Positions 44,508 to 56,492 of a stretch of DNA of 64,000 nt are shown piece by piece. The position numbers and the translations under genes are program-made. Source of the DNA: Falciphora oryzae (Eukaryota > Ascomycota > Sordariomycetes > Magnaporthales > Magnaporthaceae); contig JNVV01000001.1 of NCBI GenBank assembly GCA_000733355.1, positions 3,630,278 to 3,694,277 on the forward strand, in the 5' to 3' direction. The notes below the pieces were generated by a model that searched no databases, was not told the origin of the DNA, and saw nothing but the letters and a program-made list of their open reading frames with translations. The first letter of the stretch is position 1. The number at the start of each line of letters is the position of its first letter.

Positions 44508-45216
44508 ATGTCGGGGGAAGCGTGGTTGTACCTCTTTGCGGTGTTGGTGAATGCCGTAAACCTGTTCCTACAGGTCTTCTTCACCATCATGTACAGCGAC
44601 CTGGAATGGTACGTCTTCCGTCCGAGCGTGGGCTACCTTTGATCTCGAGCCCAGACCACCTCTCGATTTGCGGCAAGCAAATATCGCGCACCAGCCAGTC
44701 CCCCGGGCGAGGGGTCGCCAACGCATCAGCTGCTAACCACGATTCGTCTTGCAGCGACTACATCAACCCGATCGACCTCTGCAACCGCCTGAACACCTAC
44801 ATCGTCCCCGAGGCCGCCGTGCATGGATTCCTGACCTTCATCTTCCTTATCAATGGGTACTGGCTGCCGCTGGTGCTGAACGTGCCGCTCCTTGCTTGGA
44901 ACATCAAGAAGTGCGTTCCGGATCCCCAAGGCGCCCCCAGCGCCGTGATGGCCTATATGGAAGGGTTCATGGTTGACATTTCTCTAGGATCGTGGATAAC
45001 ACCCACCTGTTGGATGCCACTGAGATCTTCCGCAAGCTCAACGTCCATAAAAAGGTACGGTTGGCCTTGATGCGGGAATATGCGCCGTCTCTGATGCTAT
45101 AAACTGCTAACCTTCTCGTGCAGGAGTCATTTATGAAGCTTGGCTTCCACCTGATCATGTTCTTCTTCTACCTCTACAGCATGATTGTGGCTCTGATTAA
45201 GGACGAGTCTCACTAA
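44508..45216 (+). CDS. erv14: Cornichon-family ER cargo receptor (Erv14)
   Basis: Recruits transmembrane cargo into COPII vesicles at the ER. Exactly 138 residues, the usual length, in four exons (44508-44608, 44755-44910, 44988-45054, 45124-45216). The start has a strong context (CCACCATGT). Three or four hydrophobic helices are visible: [40 protein letters not shown] with [11 protein letters not shown], and [18 protein letters not shown]. Family motifs include [40 protein letters not shown] and [18 protein letters not shown]. Intron positions at C/DYI and NIKK|I are well supported by phase. Confidence 0.97.
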
Positions 45217-46089
45217 GAGGTGCTGGCTGGTTCTGCTTGTGGATATACCTCTCCCTGAGTGGGATTTGGTAATCCTGCATTACTTCTTGGCATAGTCTGC
45301 GTGGGAATGCGGGCATATGGTCGTGCGGACAGACTTCCAGGTGCGTTGGGTCACTTGTCGAAAGTGTCGCATCATGGACCATGCATGCCAGTCCCGCGGA
45401 GCAAGGGGATGGCGGCAGTGAGAGAAGACAGCGCAAGGCGCACAGGCGCAGGCCGCTGCGCTGCTACGACCGTTCACGAACCTGATGGGGTGGGATTATC
45501 GAGTTATGGCGGGTGGGAGTCGGGGAAAGTGGCGCTCGTTACGGATATACCTCGCACTGCTATTGTGTGCTTTGGGTTCTCATGTTGTCTCTCTGAAAGT
45601 GTCCAAGTGTCGGAGAAATAGTTATTTACTTGGCGACGGAATGCATACCTAGATGTAATACCTACTATCGGAGATGGGCCGTCCTTGGATCAAGAATCAA
45701 CCAGTCGAACAGCTTGACTGGTGATGCAATAGCAGACTGGATACGTGCACGTGACAGGCCACGTTACGAACAGCGCGGCATCTCAGTTCCCAGGCAGACC
45801 GTAGATGCGACCGTGCGCCGCGCTGCGAAAGGAGTGGGGACGGCTCCACTAGCCTAAACTATACGTACCCCAGCGGCGCCGAACCACACCCGACTGCATC
45901 CATCAGTGCAGCGCGCGCCTGAATTATTTTTGCCGTCTCTGTTGAAGCAAGCAACTGCGACAGCCCGGCCCAGAAGACACTACGAGGCTGACAAAAGGAA
46001 CCAGACCTCGCCCCCAGAACACCGACTCTGCCGGCCCGGATCGGAAACAGGAGCAATCCTTCGAGCGACCGGTCGCGCACGATACCACC
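45217..46089. other. Intergenic, prp17 promoter
   Basis: No coding sequence was recognised. Frames on either strand are short or lie opposite the following gene. Confidence 0.5.
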
Positions 46090-47764
46090 ATGTCCGGGTT
46101 CGGGGAGTACGCACCAAACATGGTGCCGACCGACGCTCTCGTGGTCAGGGCCGAGGCGGAGCCAGCGCACGAGCTGGTGCAGTACACAGGCGAGGACCTC
46201 GCGCGGCCAAAGTTCGGCCCCGCGAACCCGTTCCGCGACGACTCGGCGCCGCTCAAGCGCAAGAACGTGCTCACGGGCTACGCGCAGGAGACGTTCGTGT
46301 CGGAGCACACGTTCCGCAGCAAGCACCGGGCCGTCGAGCGCCGCGGCGGCCCCGAGCGCGAGTTCCAGTCGGGCGCCGACGTCAAGGTCGAGGCGGCCAA
46401 GCTGCGCAAGACGCGCGAGGGCAAGGGCAGCGCGCTCGTGGCCGAGGGCGACGGCGAGTACAAGGGGCCCTGGGCGGCGTACAAGCCCAAGCAGGGGCAG
46501 GAGGTCGACGTGGACGACCACGAGCTGGCCAGCGATGAGGAGTATGAGATTGTCGAGGTTGAGGAGAGCGATGACGATGTGGTCGAGAGCGGCACCGTCG
46601 TCAAAGCCCCTGCTGAGGCCCTCTCGAGGCGGAGGGAGGTCGAGGATCTGGGAGACGAGACTACCACATTCCATGGCTCCGAGCTGCACGACTACCAAGG
46701 GAGGACATATATGCATGTGAGTATTCGTTTGCCTTCTTTCCTGTCGTGTTGGGGTTCTGGGGCAGCTGCTAACCTCACCCTATGTACAGGTCCCCCAAGA
46801 CCTCGACATCGACCTGCGCAAGGAGCCAGGCGGCACAACAAATTTTATCCCAAAGAAGCTGGTCCACACGTGGAAACACCACACCAAGGCTATCACTTCG
46901 CTCAACTTCTTCCCCAGATCTGGGCACCTTCTTCTCTCTGGCAGCGCAGATGCTACCGTTAAGATATGGGATGTCTATCACTCGCGAGAGTTGCTGCGCA
47001 CATATTCTGGCCATAGCAAATCGCTTTCGGATGTCACGTTCAACACCCACGGCGAGAAGTTCCTGACGGCATCGTTTGACCGCATGATGAAGCTGTGGGA
47101 TACCGAGACGGGCCAGTGCATCTCCAAGTTCACAACGGGCAAGACGCCGCACGTCATCCGCTTCAACCCAACCGCAGAGCTCGGGCACGAGTTCGTAGCG
47201 GGCATGTCGGACAACAAGATTGTGCAGTTCGACACGCGGGCGGGCAACGAGCCGGTGCAGGAGTACGACCACCACTTGGGCCCTGTCAACACCATCACCT
47301 TTGTGGACGAGGGCCGGCGGTTCATGACGACGTCGGACGACCGGACGCTGCGCGCCTGGGAGTACGGGTTCGGCGTGCCCATCAAGTACATCGCGGAGCC
47401 GTACCTATTCGCCATGACGCGGTCGGCGACGCACCCGTCAGGCAAGTACGTGGCCTTCCAGAGCTCCGACAACCAGATCACCGTCTACTCGAGCAACGAC
47501 AAGTTCCGCCAGAACCGCAAGAAGAGCTACCGCGGCCACAACAACGCCGGCAGCGCCATCGACATTGACATCAGCCCCGACGGCCAGTTCCTCGCCAGCG
47601 GCGACACGGGAGGCTACATCGTCTTCTGGGACTGGAAGGGCTGCAAGATGTACCACAAGATCCAGGCCGACACGGGCTCGGTCAGCTGCGTCAAGTGGCA
47701 CCCCCAGGAAACCAGCAAGGTTGCCTCTGGTGGCGCATCTGGAGAGATCAAGTTCTGGGATTAG
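46090..47764 (+). CDS. prp17: Pre-mRNA splicing factor Prp17/Cdc40 (WD40)
   Basis: Second-step spliceosomal factor, about 533 residues in two exons (46090-46716, 46790-47764; branch-like GCTAAC before the TACAG acceptor). The N-terminal 210 residues are charged and mostly disordered, with family blocks NPFRDDSAPLKRKNVLTGYA, ETFVSEHTFRSKHR, GPWAAYKP and FHGSELHDYQGRTYMH. The C-terminus is a seven-bladed WD40 propeller: FIPKKLVHTWKHHTKAITSL, SGSADATVKIWDVYHSRELL, LTASFDRMMKLWDTETGQC, VAGMSDNKIVQFDTRAGN, TTSDDRTLRAWEYGFGVPIK, ASGDTGGYIVFWDWKGCKMY and a last blade ending GGASGEIKFWD. The AEPYLFAM and SYRGHNNAGSAIDIDISPDG segments are characteristic of Cdc40. Confidence 0.97.
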
Positions 47765-48563
47765 AAGAGCTTGGCAGCTGTACTTGTGTCTTTTTTGCAC
47801 TTTTGGTTTATTTTGGATGGTAGCGTTTGGCGTCCAGATCATGGATAATTGCCGCCTGGGCCCCTTAGACGGCACCAGCATATTCCCACCATTCATTGTT
47901 TCGACTCTCGAGCCTCTCTGCCCCTGCTAGCCTCTTATCGCGACCACCTCTTGGACTGGCCATTTTTCAGCTTTCATAGTTTTACAGTCCAGTGGCTTGC
48001 TCCTATTGCCTGTTTCCTGCAATCGCGCACCGACCGCGATGGCGAAGCTGGGGCTTGCGCCCGGAGACAGTTCGATCCGCACGCCAACAAACGGTCAATC
48101 GGCTTTTCGACGACGAATGTCATGGGCTTTGCGAGGCACACTCGCGCGCTATGCATGGGTAGCTCTGCTTTCAGAGGAGATCGACAGCAATACATGGGTT
48201 CCAGGCTCTCTCATACGCTTCCACAGTCGACAGCCCGATCCTTATGTCCTGTTACCCATCCAGCCTGCGCCATGTCCGCCAACATGGAGCTGCGGTTGAT
48301 TTGCTAGTGCAGTTCGCTGCTTCATGACACCATGGCGGCGGCGTTGGGCGTGGGCGTTCAGCCCCAACTGCATCCGCCTGTCTACCCGGGATCCATGGCG
48401 TCCCGAACCTCGCCTCATCAGGCCCGTGCCATAGGCTGCCATTTAGTCTGCTGATCTCCCCGTCGCCTGGGTGTTCCTGCACTCAGGCCTGTTCTGCGGG
48501 CAGTTATCTGGATATGGAAGGTCCCATCTGCTGCCACCGTTGGCACTGCTCACGCCAGCGACA
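47765..48563. other. Intergenic, no gene seen
   Basis: 3' flank of prp17 and promoter of the next gene. Frames here lack domains. Confidence 0.5.
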
Positions 48564-50752
48564 ATGAAGGCATATTCTCGCCTCGTTGTGCTCCTCACGG
48601 CTGCACAGTCGACGGCCACCCTTGGCCTCGTGCAGCCGACGCGACGACACCGTCTGGAAAATGGCAGCCTCCCTCTATCAGTAGCCGAGGGGGCCAGCAT
48701 CGACACAACACCAAGGTTCGCTGGCACAGGCTTACCTGGGTGGCTGACGGCTCCGCTGAGCCTCAACAAGCGGGCAACAACATGCGCCAACGGGAGCAAC
48801 TACTGCTTCAAAGACCCGACCCAGTTTTGCCGACAGTGTGGTGCCTGCTGTGCCAACGGCAAATGCGCAACCAACTTTGGGAGCTGCTGCTCTGACGGTT
48901 CCAGCATATGCGCCTACGGCTACACCTGCTGTGCCAGCGGTGATGGCCCATCCAAATGCTGCTACGCCGGTACATCTTTTTGCTGCCCTACGGCAAACGG
49001 CTGCTGTATGAATGGCCAGACCTGCGGCAAGAATGGGTGTGAGGGGACTGCGTGAGTTTTCCGTGCACATCCATGAGCCTTAGAAGCAGACGAGCTCGGT
49101 GCTGACGTGAACCTGTGTTGTTGGAAAAGTACATTCGTCGTGCAGAGTGTCACGACAACGACCACACTATACACAACTGACTATTCCACCACCATGACAA
49201 TCACATCTACCGCGTTTACCACCTTGTTGCAGACATCGGTGCAGCTCCTGACCACCAACGTGACCAGCGGCGGCGTGGCAACCGCGACATCCACGGTGTA
49301 CGTAACATCTACGAGGTTCACTAAGCGCACCGTTCCTGAGCTCGCCACCCCAACAGCGACACCCGACGCCGTCCAAGCCCGCAGCGCACCAGCGGGGCTT
49401 GGGCCGCCAGAGCCGCTGGCCTTGACCGCCGCCCCAGCATCTCCGGCGTCTGCAGCCATCCACGATGGGTTGGCGGCCATGGGGCTTCTTGAAAAGCGCG
49501 GCGTCACTTCTTTTATTTACACGTATTCCTTCGTGTGGGTTGCTGGCCCCGGCAATACGACCATCACCAAGCTTATGGTCCTGCCGGCAACAAGTGTTGT
49601 GACGTCGACGTCTACAATCACAAACACCGTCTATTCGGATGCCAAGATCACCGTCACTGTGACGTCCACCATCACGATCGATGTCCCATCCGCGGCTACT
49701 GTGTCGACGGTCCTTGAAGCTACCATCCAGGCGACGGCGGCGTCCTCGGACCAGATCAAGGCCCCAGATCCCACTGCAACCAGCAGCGGGAGCGGCTCGG
49801 CTGTAGGTGCGGGGGCAGCTGCGACGGGGGCTCCGGGAGGGGATGGGGGTGGCAGCGGCTCCCAGGGGACCAGCGCGACCACTGACAATAGCGGAATCGG
49901 CGGTGGTGGCGGCATCAGGGGGAGCGGGACGCCGGAAAGCCCGCCCGCCGCTACTCCATCGCCCGAACTCAGTGCGGCAGCCAAAGCTTGGTAAGTACAA
50001 GGTATTTGAAACCGATGCCTACCTCGCACACGATGGGGCTAATACCCTCTCTTTCTCAACGTAGTATCGGCGCTGGGGCAGCTGTTGCTGGTCTTGCCAT
50101 CTTAGGCCTTGCCTTGCTGCTTGTCCGCAGGCGCCGTGGCAACGACGGAAGCGAGAATGGCGGTGGCGGGCTCACTCCTGGCACGAGCATGGTTCCTATC
50201 GGAAGCCCCAAACCGACGAGCATGAAGGCGGGACCGCCCTTCGGAACCGGCAGCTCCATGGTCAGCAACATCCGTAGCTGGACGCCACCGGTGCCGCCGC
50301 CGCCGCCGCCGCCACCGCCCCCTCCTCCTGTCCCCGCGCGTCCACAGCACATGCAGCCATACATGGATAACCCGAGAGGTGCCCCGACATGGCTGACCGA
50401 CGCGGCCGCGGGTGCTGTTACACGCCGCAGCCACGTGAGATACCTCTCGGACGGCAGCGTGAACATGCGGCAGTCGGCGTACTCCGTGTCGGACTACGGC
50501 CCTACATATGACCACAGCATGGCCTCGCCGACCAGCGTCGGGTCGGAGATGGGCTACGTGGGGCCGAGGAGGTGGACGGTCGAGATGGACGCGGCCGACT
50601 CGCCCCGCGACTCGGAGCGCACGTTCGGGGCCGGGCCCGTCTACGACCCGGCGCGCTACACGGAGATGCCGGCGGGGGACGCGCCGGGCTACTATGGGGA
50701 GTGCTCCGAGATGTCGGGGCGGTCGACGCCGATGCTTGGGCCGTATATATAG
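48564..50752 (+). CDS. Large cysteine-rich, Ser/Thr-rich single-pass membrane protein
   Basis: About 678 residues in three exons (48564-49051, 49130-49990, 50065-50752). The signal peptide is MKAYSRLVVLLTAAQSTATL. Residues about 70-160 form a compact cysteine-rich domain with many CC pairs (FCRQCGACCANGKCATNFGS, CCSDGSSICAYGYTCC, FCCPTANGCC), comparable to granulin-like or tandem CC modules. A Thr/Ser-rich mucin-like stretch with two similar blocks follows (TTTTLYTTDYSTTMTITST and VVTSTSTITNTVYS), then a Gly-rich region. One transmembrane helix (GAAVAGLAILGLALLLV) is followed by RRRRG and a cytosolic tail with a 12-proline run and Tyr/Ser-rich end. Probably a wall-associated surface protein. 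I do not recognise a named family. Confidence 0.82.
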
Positions 50753-51484
50753 AAGGTGATTGGCGCGGAGAGGGGCGGTCAAGGGGAATTTGAGCTCGGG
50801 AATGGAAAAGTTTGTGTTTGCTTGTTTCCATGTATACTTTCCACATCCTTCAAACTCTACGAGATGTCTTGATTTGAACCACACCGAATACCCAGGTGGC
50901 TGTAGTTACGGTTGTCGCGGAGCTCCCCGATTAGCTAATTCGCGTTTTAATTTCTACAGGCTTCTATTTCTTTTTTTTTTTTTGTCTTGTATCACCAAGA
51001 GTCGCCTCACAATCAACCCCCCTTTTTCCATCTGCACATAGCTGCAGGGCCTAGCCTCGCTGGTACGTATAGACCGTAAACACACTGGTCAGTCCAGACT
51101 GTCGCTGCGGCACCCCACCAGCTTGCCCCTGGATTGCACGGCCGTGCTTCTCCAAACCATCTGTTTCCCCTCACCCCTCAGACCAACCAAGCTACCGTAT
51201 GCTGCCCCTGTCCTTCATCTTCTCTGCCACCGCCTCTTTGACCCTGCAAGCCTATGGACTTCGTGAGCCTCGTCTCATTCACCTTCACTGCCCGTCCAAC
51301 TCCCTGCATCAACATTGCGTGGCATTAGCCTGTGCAAGGCCTAGGCTCGAAAGGATATAAGTCAGTGCCTAGCACCAATTTTATAGGAAAGTTGTCGCAG
51401 GGAGTACGACTAACATGCTTTGCTTGACAAAAAGGTACCCAACCCAACGGACCATCCCAGCCCCTGCCCAACTACAGCCAAAAA
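50753..51484. other. Intergenic, MYND gene promoter
   Basis: A T-run lies near 50971-50983 and CT-rich tracts at 51170-51250. No coding sequence was recognised. Confidence 0.5.
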
Positions 51485-52174
51485 ATGCCCGAGTGCGCCA
51501 ACTGCCTCAAGGGACCCCCGGCCGTAGCGGGCCTCAAGCAGTGCGCCAAGTGCCGCGCGACGCAGTACTGCTCCCGGGACTGCCAAAAGGCTCACTGGAA
51601 AACCCACAAGAAGACGTGCGGCAAGTCGTCGTCCGACGGTCCTGGTGCTGCAGCCGCTTCCTCTCCCGCCAAGCCCTTCACGCGCCTGCTCAACGGCACG
51701 TTCCTGCACGGCCGGCCCGAGAAGGAGGTCTACGGCCTGCTGGTCGACGCGTACCGCCTGCGCGCCGACGACGAATTCAACCTCGAGGGTGTCGCCGACC
51801 AGCACTCGGTCTACGGCGGCGCTCCGGACAGCAGCGCCGCGTTCCGGAGCTTCCTGGCCAAGGTGTCGGAGCGCAAGCCGGAGCTGCTCCCCGGCTGGTG
51901 GACGCCCGAGAAGGCGCACGAGTGCGAGGAGCTTGGCGCCGGTCAGGACGAAGACTGGTACAGCCTGCGCCGCAAGGTCCGCAAGAACGACGTCAGCGCC
52001 AGGTACGGCGACCCCATGTTCCCCATGCAGCTGCGCATGCTCGTCGAGCCCGTCTACGGGCGCGCGCCGGGCGGGCAGGATGGGTCGGGCATGCTGCGCA
52101 TGATGGCCATGCAGGAGTCTGGCTCGGGCCCGCTGGCCGGCATGCACACCTCTCACATCAATCTGGCTCGGTGA
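51485..52174 (+). CDS. MYND-type zinc-finger protein
   Basis: Single exon, 229 residues. The MYND finger fills residues 4-45 with ligands C4, C7, C20, C23, C29, C33, H41 and C45 and the typical YCSRDCQKAHWKTHK block. The rest has a conserved-looking globular stretch (FTRLLNGTFLHGRPEKEVYG, LVDAYRLRADDEFNL, GWWTPEKAHECEELG, QLRMLVEPVYGRAPGG) seen in many fungal MYND proteins of similar size. MYND domains mediate protein-protein contacts; no SET domain is present, so this is not a methyltransferase. A frame that starts at 51415 on the same strand is not in this frame and was ignored. Confidence 0.9.
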   Translation: MPECANCLKGPPAVAGLKQCAKCRATQYCSRDCQKAHWKTHKKTCGKSSSDGPGAAAASSPAKPFTRLLNGTFLHGRPEKEVYGLLVDAYRLRADDEFNLEGVADQHSVYGGAPDSSAAFRSFLAKVSERKPELLPGWWTPEKAHECEELGAGQDEDWYSLRRKVRKNDVSARYGDPMFPMQLRMLVEPVYGRAPGGQDGSGMLRMMAMQESGSGPLAGMHTSHINLAR

Positions 52175-52371
52175 GGGACGAGGCACAGAAGGAACTCTGG
52201 GTGCTTTTATTCCGTCAAATATTTGGGATTCTTGGACTACAGGACTTGTCTAGCCTGCAGCCATATGCTGGACGCCAGTGTCGATATGAGAGAATAGGGT
52301 ATCGTTTGGTAAAGAAGGAAAAAACAGTCGATAAACTTTTGTCTCCCGAATCAGAGCAGCATATTCCATGT

Positions 52372-54117
52372 TCATGAGCGCCCATCAGCGCTGCCGACAG
52401 TGTATCCCCTGGCAACGCCACTTCTTCCTTCCTCCACCGCCGCGCTCCTCTCCTCTGTGTCAAAGTCGCTACCGAGACCAGTCCAAGTCCTCTGGGAGCG
52501 CAGAAACTCTGCTCCTGGACTGACCACGCCGTTTATGGTAGCCACCTCAGCCTTTGGCCGCAGCGCCAGTGCACTTGAGCCCGCGCCATCTGGTTTGTCG
52601 CCAGCGGCGGCGTCCGTTTGCTGGCTGCCTTTCGGCGAAGCCCGCATCGGCCGACTGCGGCTGACGAGTTTTCCTGTCCGCAGGTCGAACTCGGGAGGCG
52701 CCGATTCGTCGTCGTCGTCTTCTCCTTCGTCTGCCTCGGCAGATTCATCGTTTCTTGACGGCTCAGCTGCTGCTTGCGTGAGCTCAGGCTCCTTGACACC
52801 TTCGATCCCACCCCACCAGCGCTCGCCCCATATCCTCTCGTCATCCTTCATCAAGGCGATCTCCAGCTCGAACGGCGTGATGGCGGCTCTGTAGAAGGAA
52901 GCGTCGTCCTCGACTAGGCTGCTCTCCCAGCACCCGACCACCACCCAGCCGTCTATCTCGGCAAAGTTGGCCAGCTTTGCAGGGTTCAGCTTTCCCACCA
53001 CGACGGTGTAGCTCTTCTTGCCGGCAGCGGCGATTTGCTTCCGGATGGCGTCTAGTGATGACATGTAGTTTGAAACTGAGAGCGTGTTCACCAGGATGCC
53101 AATTATGCCCGCGGTTGACAGGGTCAGGAGCTTGGCGTATCGCCGCCCAAGCAAGCGGCGAGTGAACTGGGCAACTGATGATGCGTCGGACAGGTGCGAC
53201 GTCGAAGAGTCGGTCGGGGCGGCCGTGGGGAAGATGCGCAGTGATTTGACGCGCGTCGAGAGGGCGAGGAGTAAGGATGTCGGGGGCGAGGATATGTGAA
53301 AGACGTCGTACTGGCTGAGGTCGATTCCTGGCGACCCTTCACAGTCCAGAGTGGTGCCATGGGCGTCCAGCACCGTCCTGTTGGGGAGTTTCCCTGTAGG
53401 ATTGTGGATGACCGACGTTGACAAGACATTCACGTAGCCGCGCTCCTTCAGCTGGGGGAAAAGAGACGGCAAGTGGTCCTGGTAGGTCACGTCGGCCACC
53501 AGAACGACATTGCTCTCCTTGTCGGGGAACTCCTTCTCGAAGGCGTCCAAGACGGCGGCATGACCCAGGCGGTGCTTGGTGAAGACATGTATGACGGGCA
53601 GCCTTGAGGTTGGAGACAGACATGAGCGGCCGTAGTGAACAACCACGTCGGCGTCGACGTGCTCAGCCGCGATCTCGTCGACGCAGCAGGCGCTGTATGA
53701 TGTGTCTGCTAGGATGTATATCCTCTCCTCTTCCCGGGGGGCCGTCGTCGCCGTCTGTTGTACCGCCAATCCGCCGTCTGCTGCAGGGGTAGGAGTAGCG
53801 CCGGTTTCTTCTTGGCTGAGAGCAGCCTCGGTCGCAGAGTTGGTGTTAGAATGCAGGGCAGCTAGCGCGTCCTTGAGAAGGGCAACCACGGCGGGGGCGT
53901 CCCGGAGCATGTGGTCGGGGAACTGGAGGGCGACACGGCGGCGGCGGCCATCGTGGATCTCGCGCGCGGTCCGCTCGACCTCGTAGACTGCTATGAGGCC
54001 CTCAGCCGTCGCGCGCTCCTCCTGGCCCGTGTCCTTGAGTGCGCCATCATCGACGTGCTCGAAGAGGTGCTCGGCCGGGGTCGAGAGCGCCGGAGGTGCA
54101 GTCAGCTGGTCGGCCAT
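52372..54117 (-). CDS. dph2: Diphthamide biosynthesis protein Dph2
   Basis: Partner of Dph1 in the radical-SAM Fe-S step that transfers the 3-amino-3-carboxypropyl group to the eEF2 histidine. About 581 residues, single exon, start ATG at 54117 (an upstream in-frame extension to 54189 is less likely). Family landmarks: [59 protein letters not shown], then after the middle domain [51 protein letters not shown]. The cysteines in SACC, GRSC and GCWES are at the cluster-binding positions. The C-terminus adds an acidic linker ([20 protein letters not shown]) and the conserved-type end [11 protein letters not shown] 35-residue low-complexity insertion sits before the YILADTSY block. Confidence 0.95.
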   Translation of the reverse strand: MADQLTAPPALSTPAEHLFEHVDDGALKDTGQEERATAEGLIAVYEVERTAREIHDGRRRRVALQFPDHMLRDAPAVVALLKDALAALHSNTNSATEAALSQEETGATPTPAADGGLAVQQTATTAPREEERIYILADTSYSACCVDEIAAEHVDADVVVHYGRSCLSPTSRLPVIHVFTKHRLGHAAVLDAFEKEFPDKESNVVLVADVTYQDHLPSLFPQLKERGYVNVLSTSVIHNPTGKLPNRTVLDAHGTTLDCEGSPGIDLSQYDVFHISSPPTSLLLALSTRVKSLRIFPTAAPTDSSTSHLSDASSVAQFTRRLLGRRYAKLLTLSTAGIIGILVNTLSVSNYMSSLDAIRKQIAAAGKKSYTVVVGKLNPAKLANFAEIDGWVVVGCWESSLVEDDASFYRAAITPFELEIALMKDDERIWGERWWGGIEGVKEPELTQAAAEPSRNDESAEADEGEDDDDESAPPEFDLRTGKLVSRSRPMRASPKGSQQTDAAAGDKPDGAGSSALALRPKAEVATINGVVSPGAEFLRSQRTWTGLGSDFDTEERSAAVEEGRSGVARGYTVGSADGRS

Positions 54118-55326
54118 GGATCTGGAAACAGAAAAAGGGCGGAAAGACAGTTGAACTAGTATCCCGTCCCCTCTAAAGAAATCGAACAATCGAATCCCCT
54201 CAATATCAAGCTCTTTCTGCGGCCATAAATCTTTTCGGGCAGTTTAAGCTATGGTGGGGTACCAAGATGCGCTCCAGTGAAAATCATTAATGTTACCGCG
54301 GGGTAGCTTGAGCTGTTGGCGCCTGACGTAATGGTGCCATCGTCCGAGTCTCCAGTTTGGAGTTGTTCTCGTCGAGGAAGCAGAATGCTTCACAAAGTCC
54401 TCGAGCTTGCTCGCGATGATCGGGGCTTGTATAACCCAGATGCCGCCTCACCATCTCAGACTTGACTAGAGTGTTAGGCCAGAGCTCGCCGGCTGGACTA
54501 TGGAAACCTGGTCAGACGTGTGGATCTCGGGAATCAAAGATGTTGATACCACCAGCCTGACGTGGCACGACACCCATCTGGGTCGGATGTTGAACGCAAA
54601 AGACATCCCCATATTACAAATCTCGAAGGGGGTTAGACAAGCGTTGGGCTGAGCATTGCAATGATATTCGACTGTGCTTGGCCTTTTTCGGAAAGTGTCA
54701 CGACGCCGTCCAATATTTCAGTTGTGCGGCCACCCAAAGTGATCAAAGCCATGCGCGGCCTTGTTGCCAACATAGGGGCAGGTACCTAGGTGCGGCTAGT
54801 TGCTATATAGTCGTTTCTAGAACATGGAGGCCAAGGTCGACTTCCTCCAAGAACGCCGCTAGATTGCAAAGGAGAGAAGCGGCGCATGTGGAGGACGACG
54901 ATGACGGTCTTGGTCGGCGTGTAGGCAGTAGTTCGAAACTTGTTGGCGGAGATGGAGCGTTGGACGACTCTAACGCGAGAATATTCCATAGATGTCCAAC
55001 TGAAGATTTTTTTGTCCCAGCTCCCTCCCGCTGCATCATGGCCAGATTTGAGTCCCGGCGCCATGAAACACTCTAGGATGAACTTTATCATGGGCGTTGA
55101 GCCCAGCCGCCCCAACCGCCTGGGCCCCAAACCACCACCCGTGCGGAATCTACCGCTACGCTTCAGGCTTGCCTAGTTTAGGATGTCGCCCCGGACGGGC
55201 AGCACGATCTTGAACCCCGTCGACCTTCTCCACCTCACCACCGCCTTTGAGGAGAGAACATGACGCGGACGAGACTTCTTTAGCGTATCCAGGAGGATCT
55301 TTGGTGTACAAGTGCTGATCGCCGCC
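54118..55326. other. Divergent intergenic region, Dph2 and knuckle-protein gene
   Basis: About 1.2 kb. Frames at 54678-55076 (plus) and 54786-55130 (minus) overlap one another and neither shows a domain or splice continuity. Confidence 0.45.
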
Positions 55327-55791
55327 ATGGCTCCTGAGCCAGCTGTCGGGGCCCCGCCGGCCGGTTCCGCCGACGATCGACGTGGAGGGCCGCGCTTGTA
55401 AGTGCTCACGGCGGCCGCCCGGCGCCTTCTCAGACCCGGAGCCTATAAACTAACCTCCCTCTAGCCCCTTCTTGAAAGCAGAAAGCTGTTCTATTTGTCT
55501 GAGAAGAATGGCCGGTCATAAAAATCACACGGCCCGCTGTAAGCGTCGTAAGTCTCCCGCCCCTGCGCAAGACGACTGTTATTGACCTTTTGTTTCGCAG
55601 ACTCCGAGTCGAAATCGTGCTTCTACTGCCACTACTCCATGAAAGCCAGCGGCAGGAAGCATACTTGCAAATATGCATCCGGCAAGCGGCCGTCCAGGTC
55701 GGGCGTGGAGCTCGACCAGGCGGCTGCGGCTCTGGGCTGCAAAGCCATCTGGCCAACCATGGCGGCAGCATTCCTGACGATATGCTGGTAA
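55327..55791 (+). CDS. Small protein with two exon-encoded Cys/His knuckles; unrecognised family
   Basis: Three exons (55327-55397, 55465-55547, 55601-55791) with strong GTAAGT donors and YAG acceptors give about 114 residues if the TAA at 55789 is used. Exon 2 carries CSICLRRMAGHKNHTARC and exon 3 carries CFYCHYSMKASGRKHTC, two units of the form C-x2-C-x9/10-H-x(1-3)-C that look like tandem zinc knuckles. The rest is a Pro/Ala/Gly-rich lead and a basic tail. The TAA overlaps a possible donor (TG|GTAAGG); an acceptor at 55901 would keep the frame and add more than 100 residues (WFLGTCNNYNDEDDKDRIRD at its start), so the 3' end is uncertain. I do not recognise the family; nucleic-acid binding is only a possibility. 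Confidence 0.6.
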
Positions 55792-55901
55792 GGGGTTGAC
55801 CCCTGTTGGACTGTCTGCCTGCTTATTATTGCGACAACGAGGTTAACTGGCGCACGTTGGAAGGGCCGGTTGGTCGCAATAGAGAGCGAGGAATAGACGA
55901 G

Positions 55902-56492
55902 GTTTCTCGGAACATGCAACAATTACAATGACGAGGATGACAAAGACCGGATCCGCGACAAAGTGGCTGTTTTTAGTGCCGAAATGGGCGCAGCTATTCT
56001 TGATTTGCTTCTTGGAGCTCGAAGTGACGACCCGAAAGCAGGCGACAAAATGGCGCTTTTGGTGACCAACACGAAAAGGCTACGTAGGAGGTGGCACGGA
56101 CGGGACGGCCTTGGGGAAGGGTCCCTGGTATTAGCTGTGGATGATGTGCAGTCCGTGATAAAAAATAAAAGGGGGGCGGACAAAGCAGGGGCGATCCGGA
56201 CGACGCCGAGACCGAGGACGGGCCGGGTGGTCGCGAACGCGATTCCAACGCGGCAGGAGGCGTGGGCCAGAACAGTGGTGCCAACGGCCTCGACGGCGGC
56301 GTGCCGGTCGGAGGACCGAGGCAGTCGCGTGGCCGCGAGAGCGCAACGGGCTCCGCTCCCGGCGGGGGACCCCCGCCGGGTCAATCTCTGAAGCTAGTGC
56401 GTTTGGTAGATCCGCAGCGTCAGGGGTGTCGACGCAGCTACGGCAGCGGGAGGAGGCGACAGGTAGTGTCTAGGGAAACATCTGCCACCTGA
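55902..56492 (+). other. Possible 3' exons of the knuckle-protein gene
   Basis: A phase-compatible exon starting at 55902 encodes a charged helical segment (DKVAVFSAEMGAAILDLLLG, then RSDDPKAGDKMALLVTNTKR). Further on, a different frame (about 56190-56492) reads as a Gly-rich disordered stretch ending RRRQVVSRETSAT. I could not find a splice joining the two that keeps phase with a normal intron length, so this is tentative. Confidence 0.35.

Noticed and set aside
54678..55130. Open frames on both strands upstream of the knuckle gene
   Set aside because: They overlap each other, lack domains and have no supporting splice sites.
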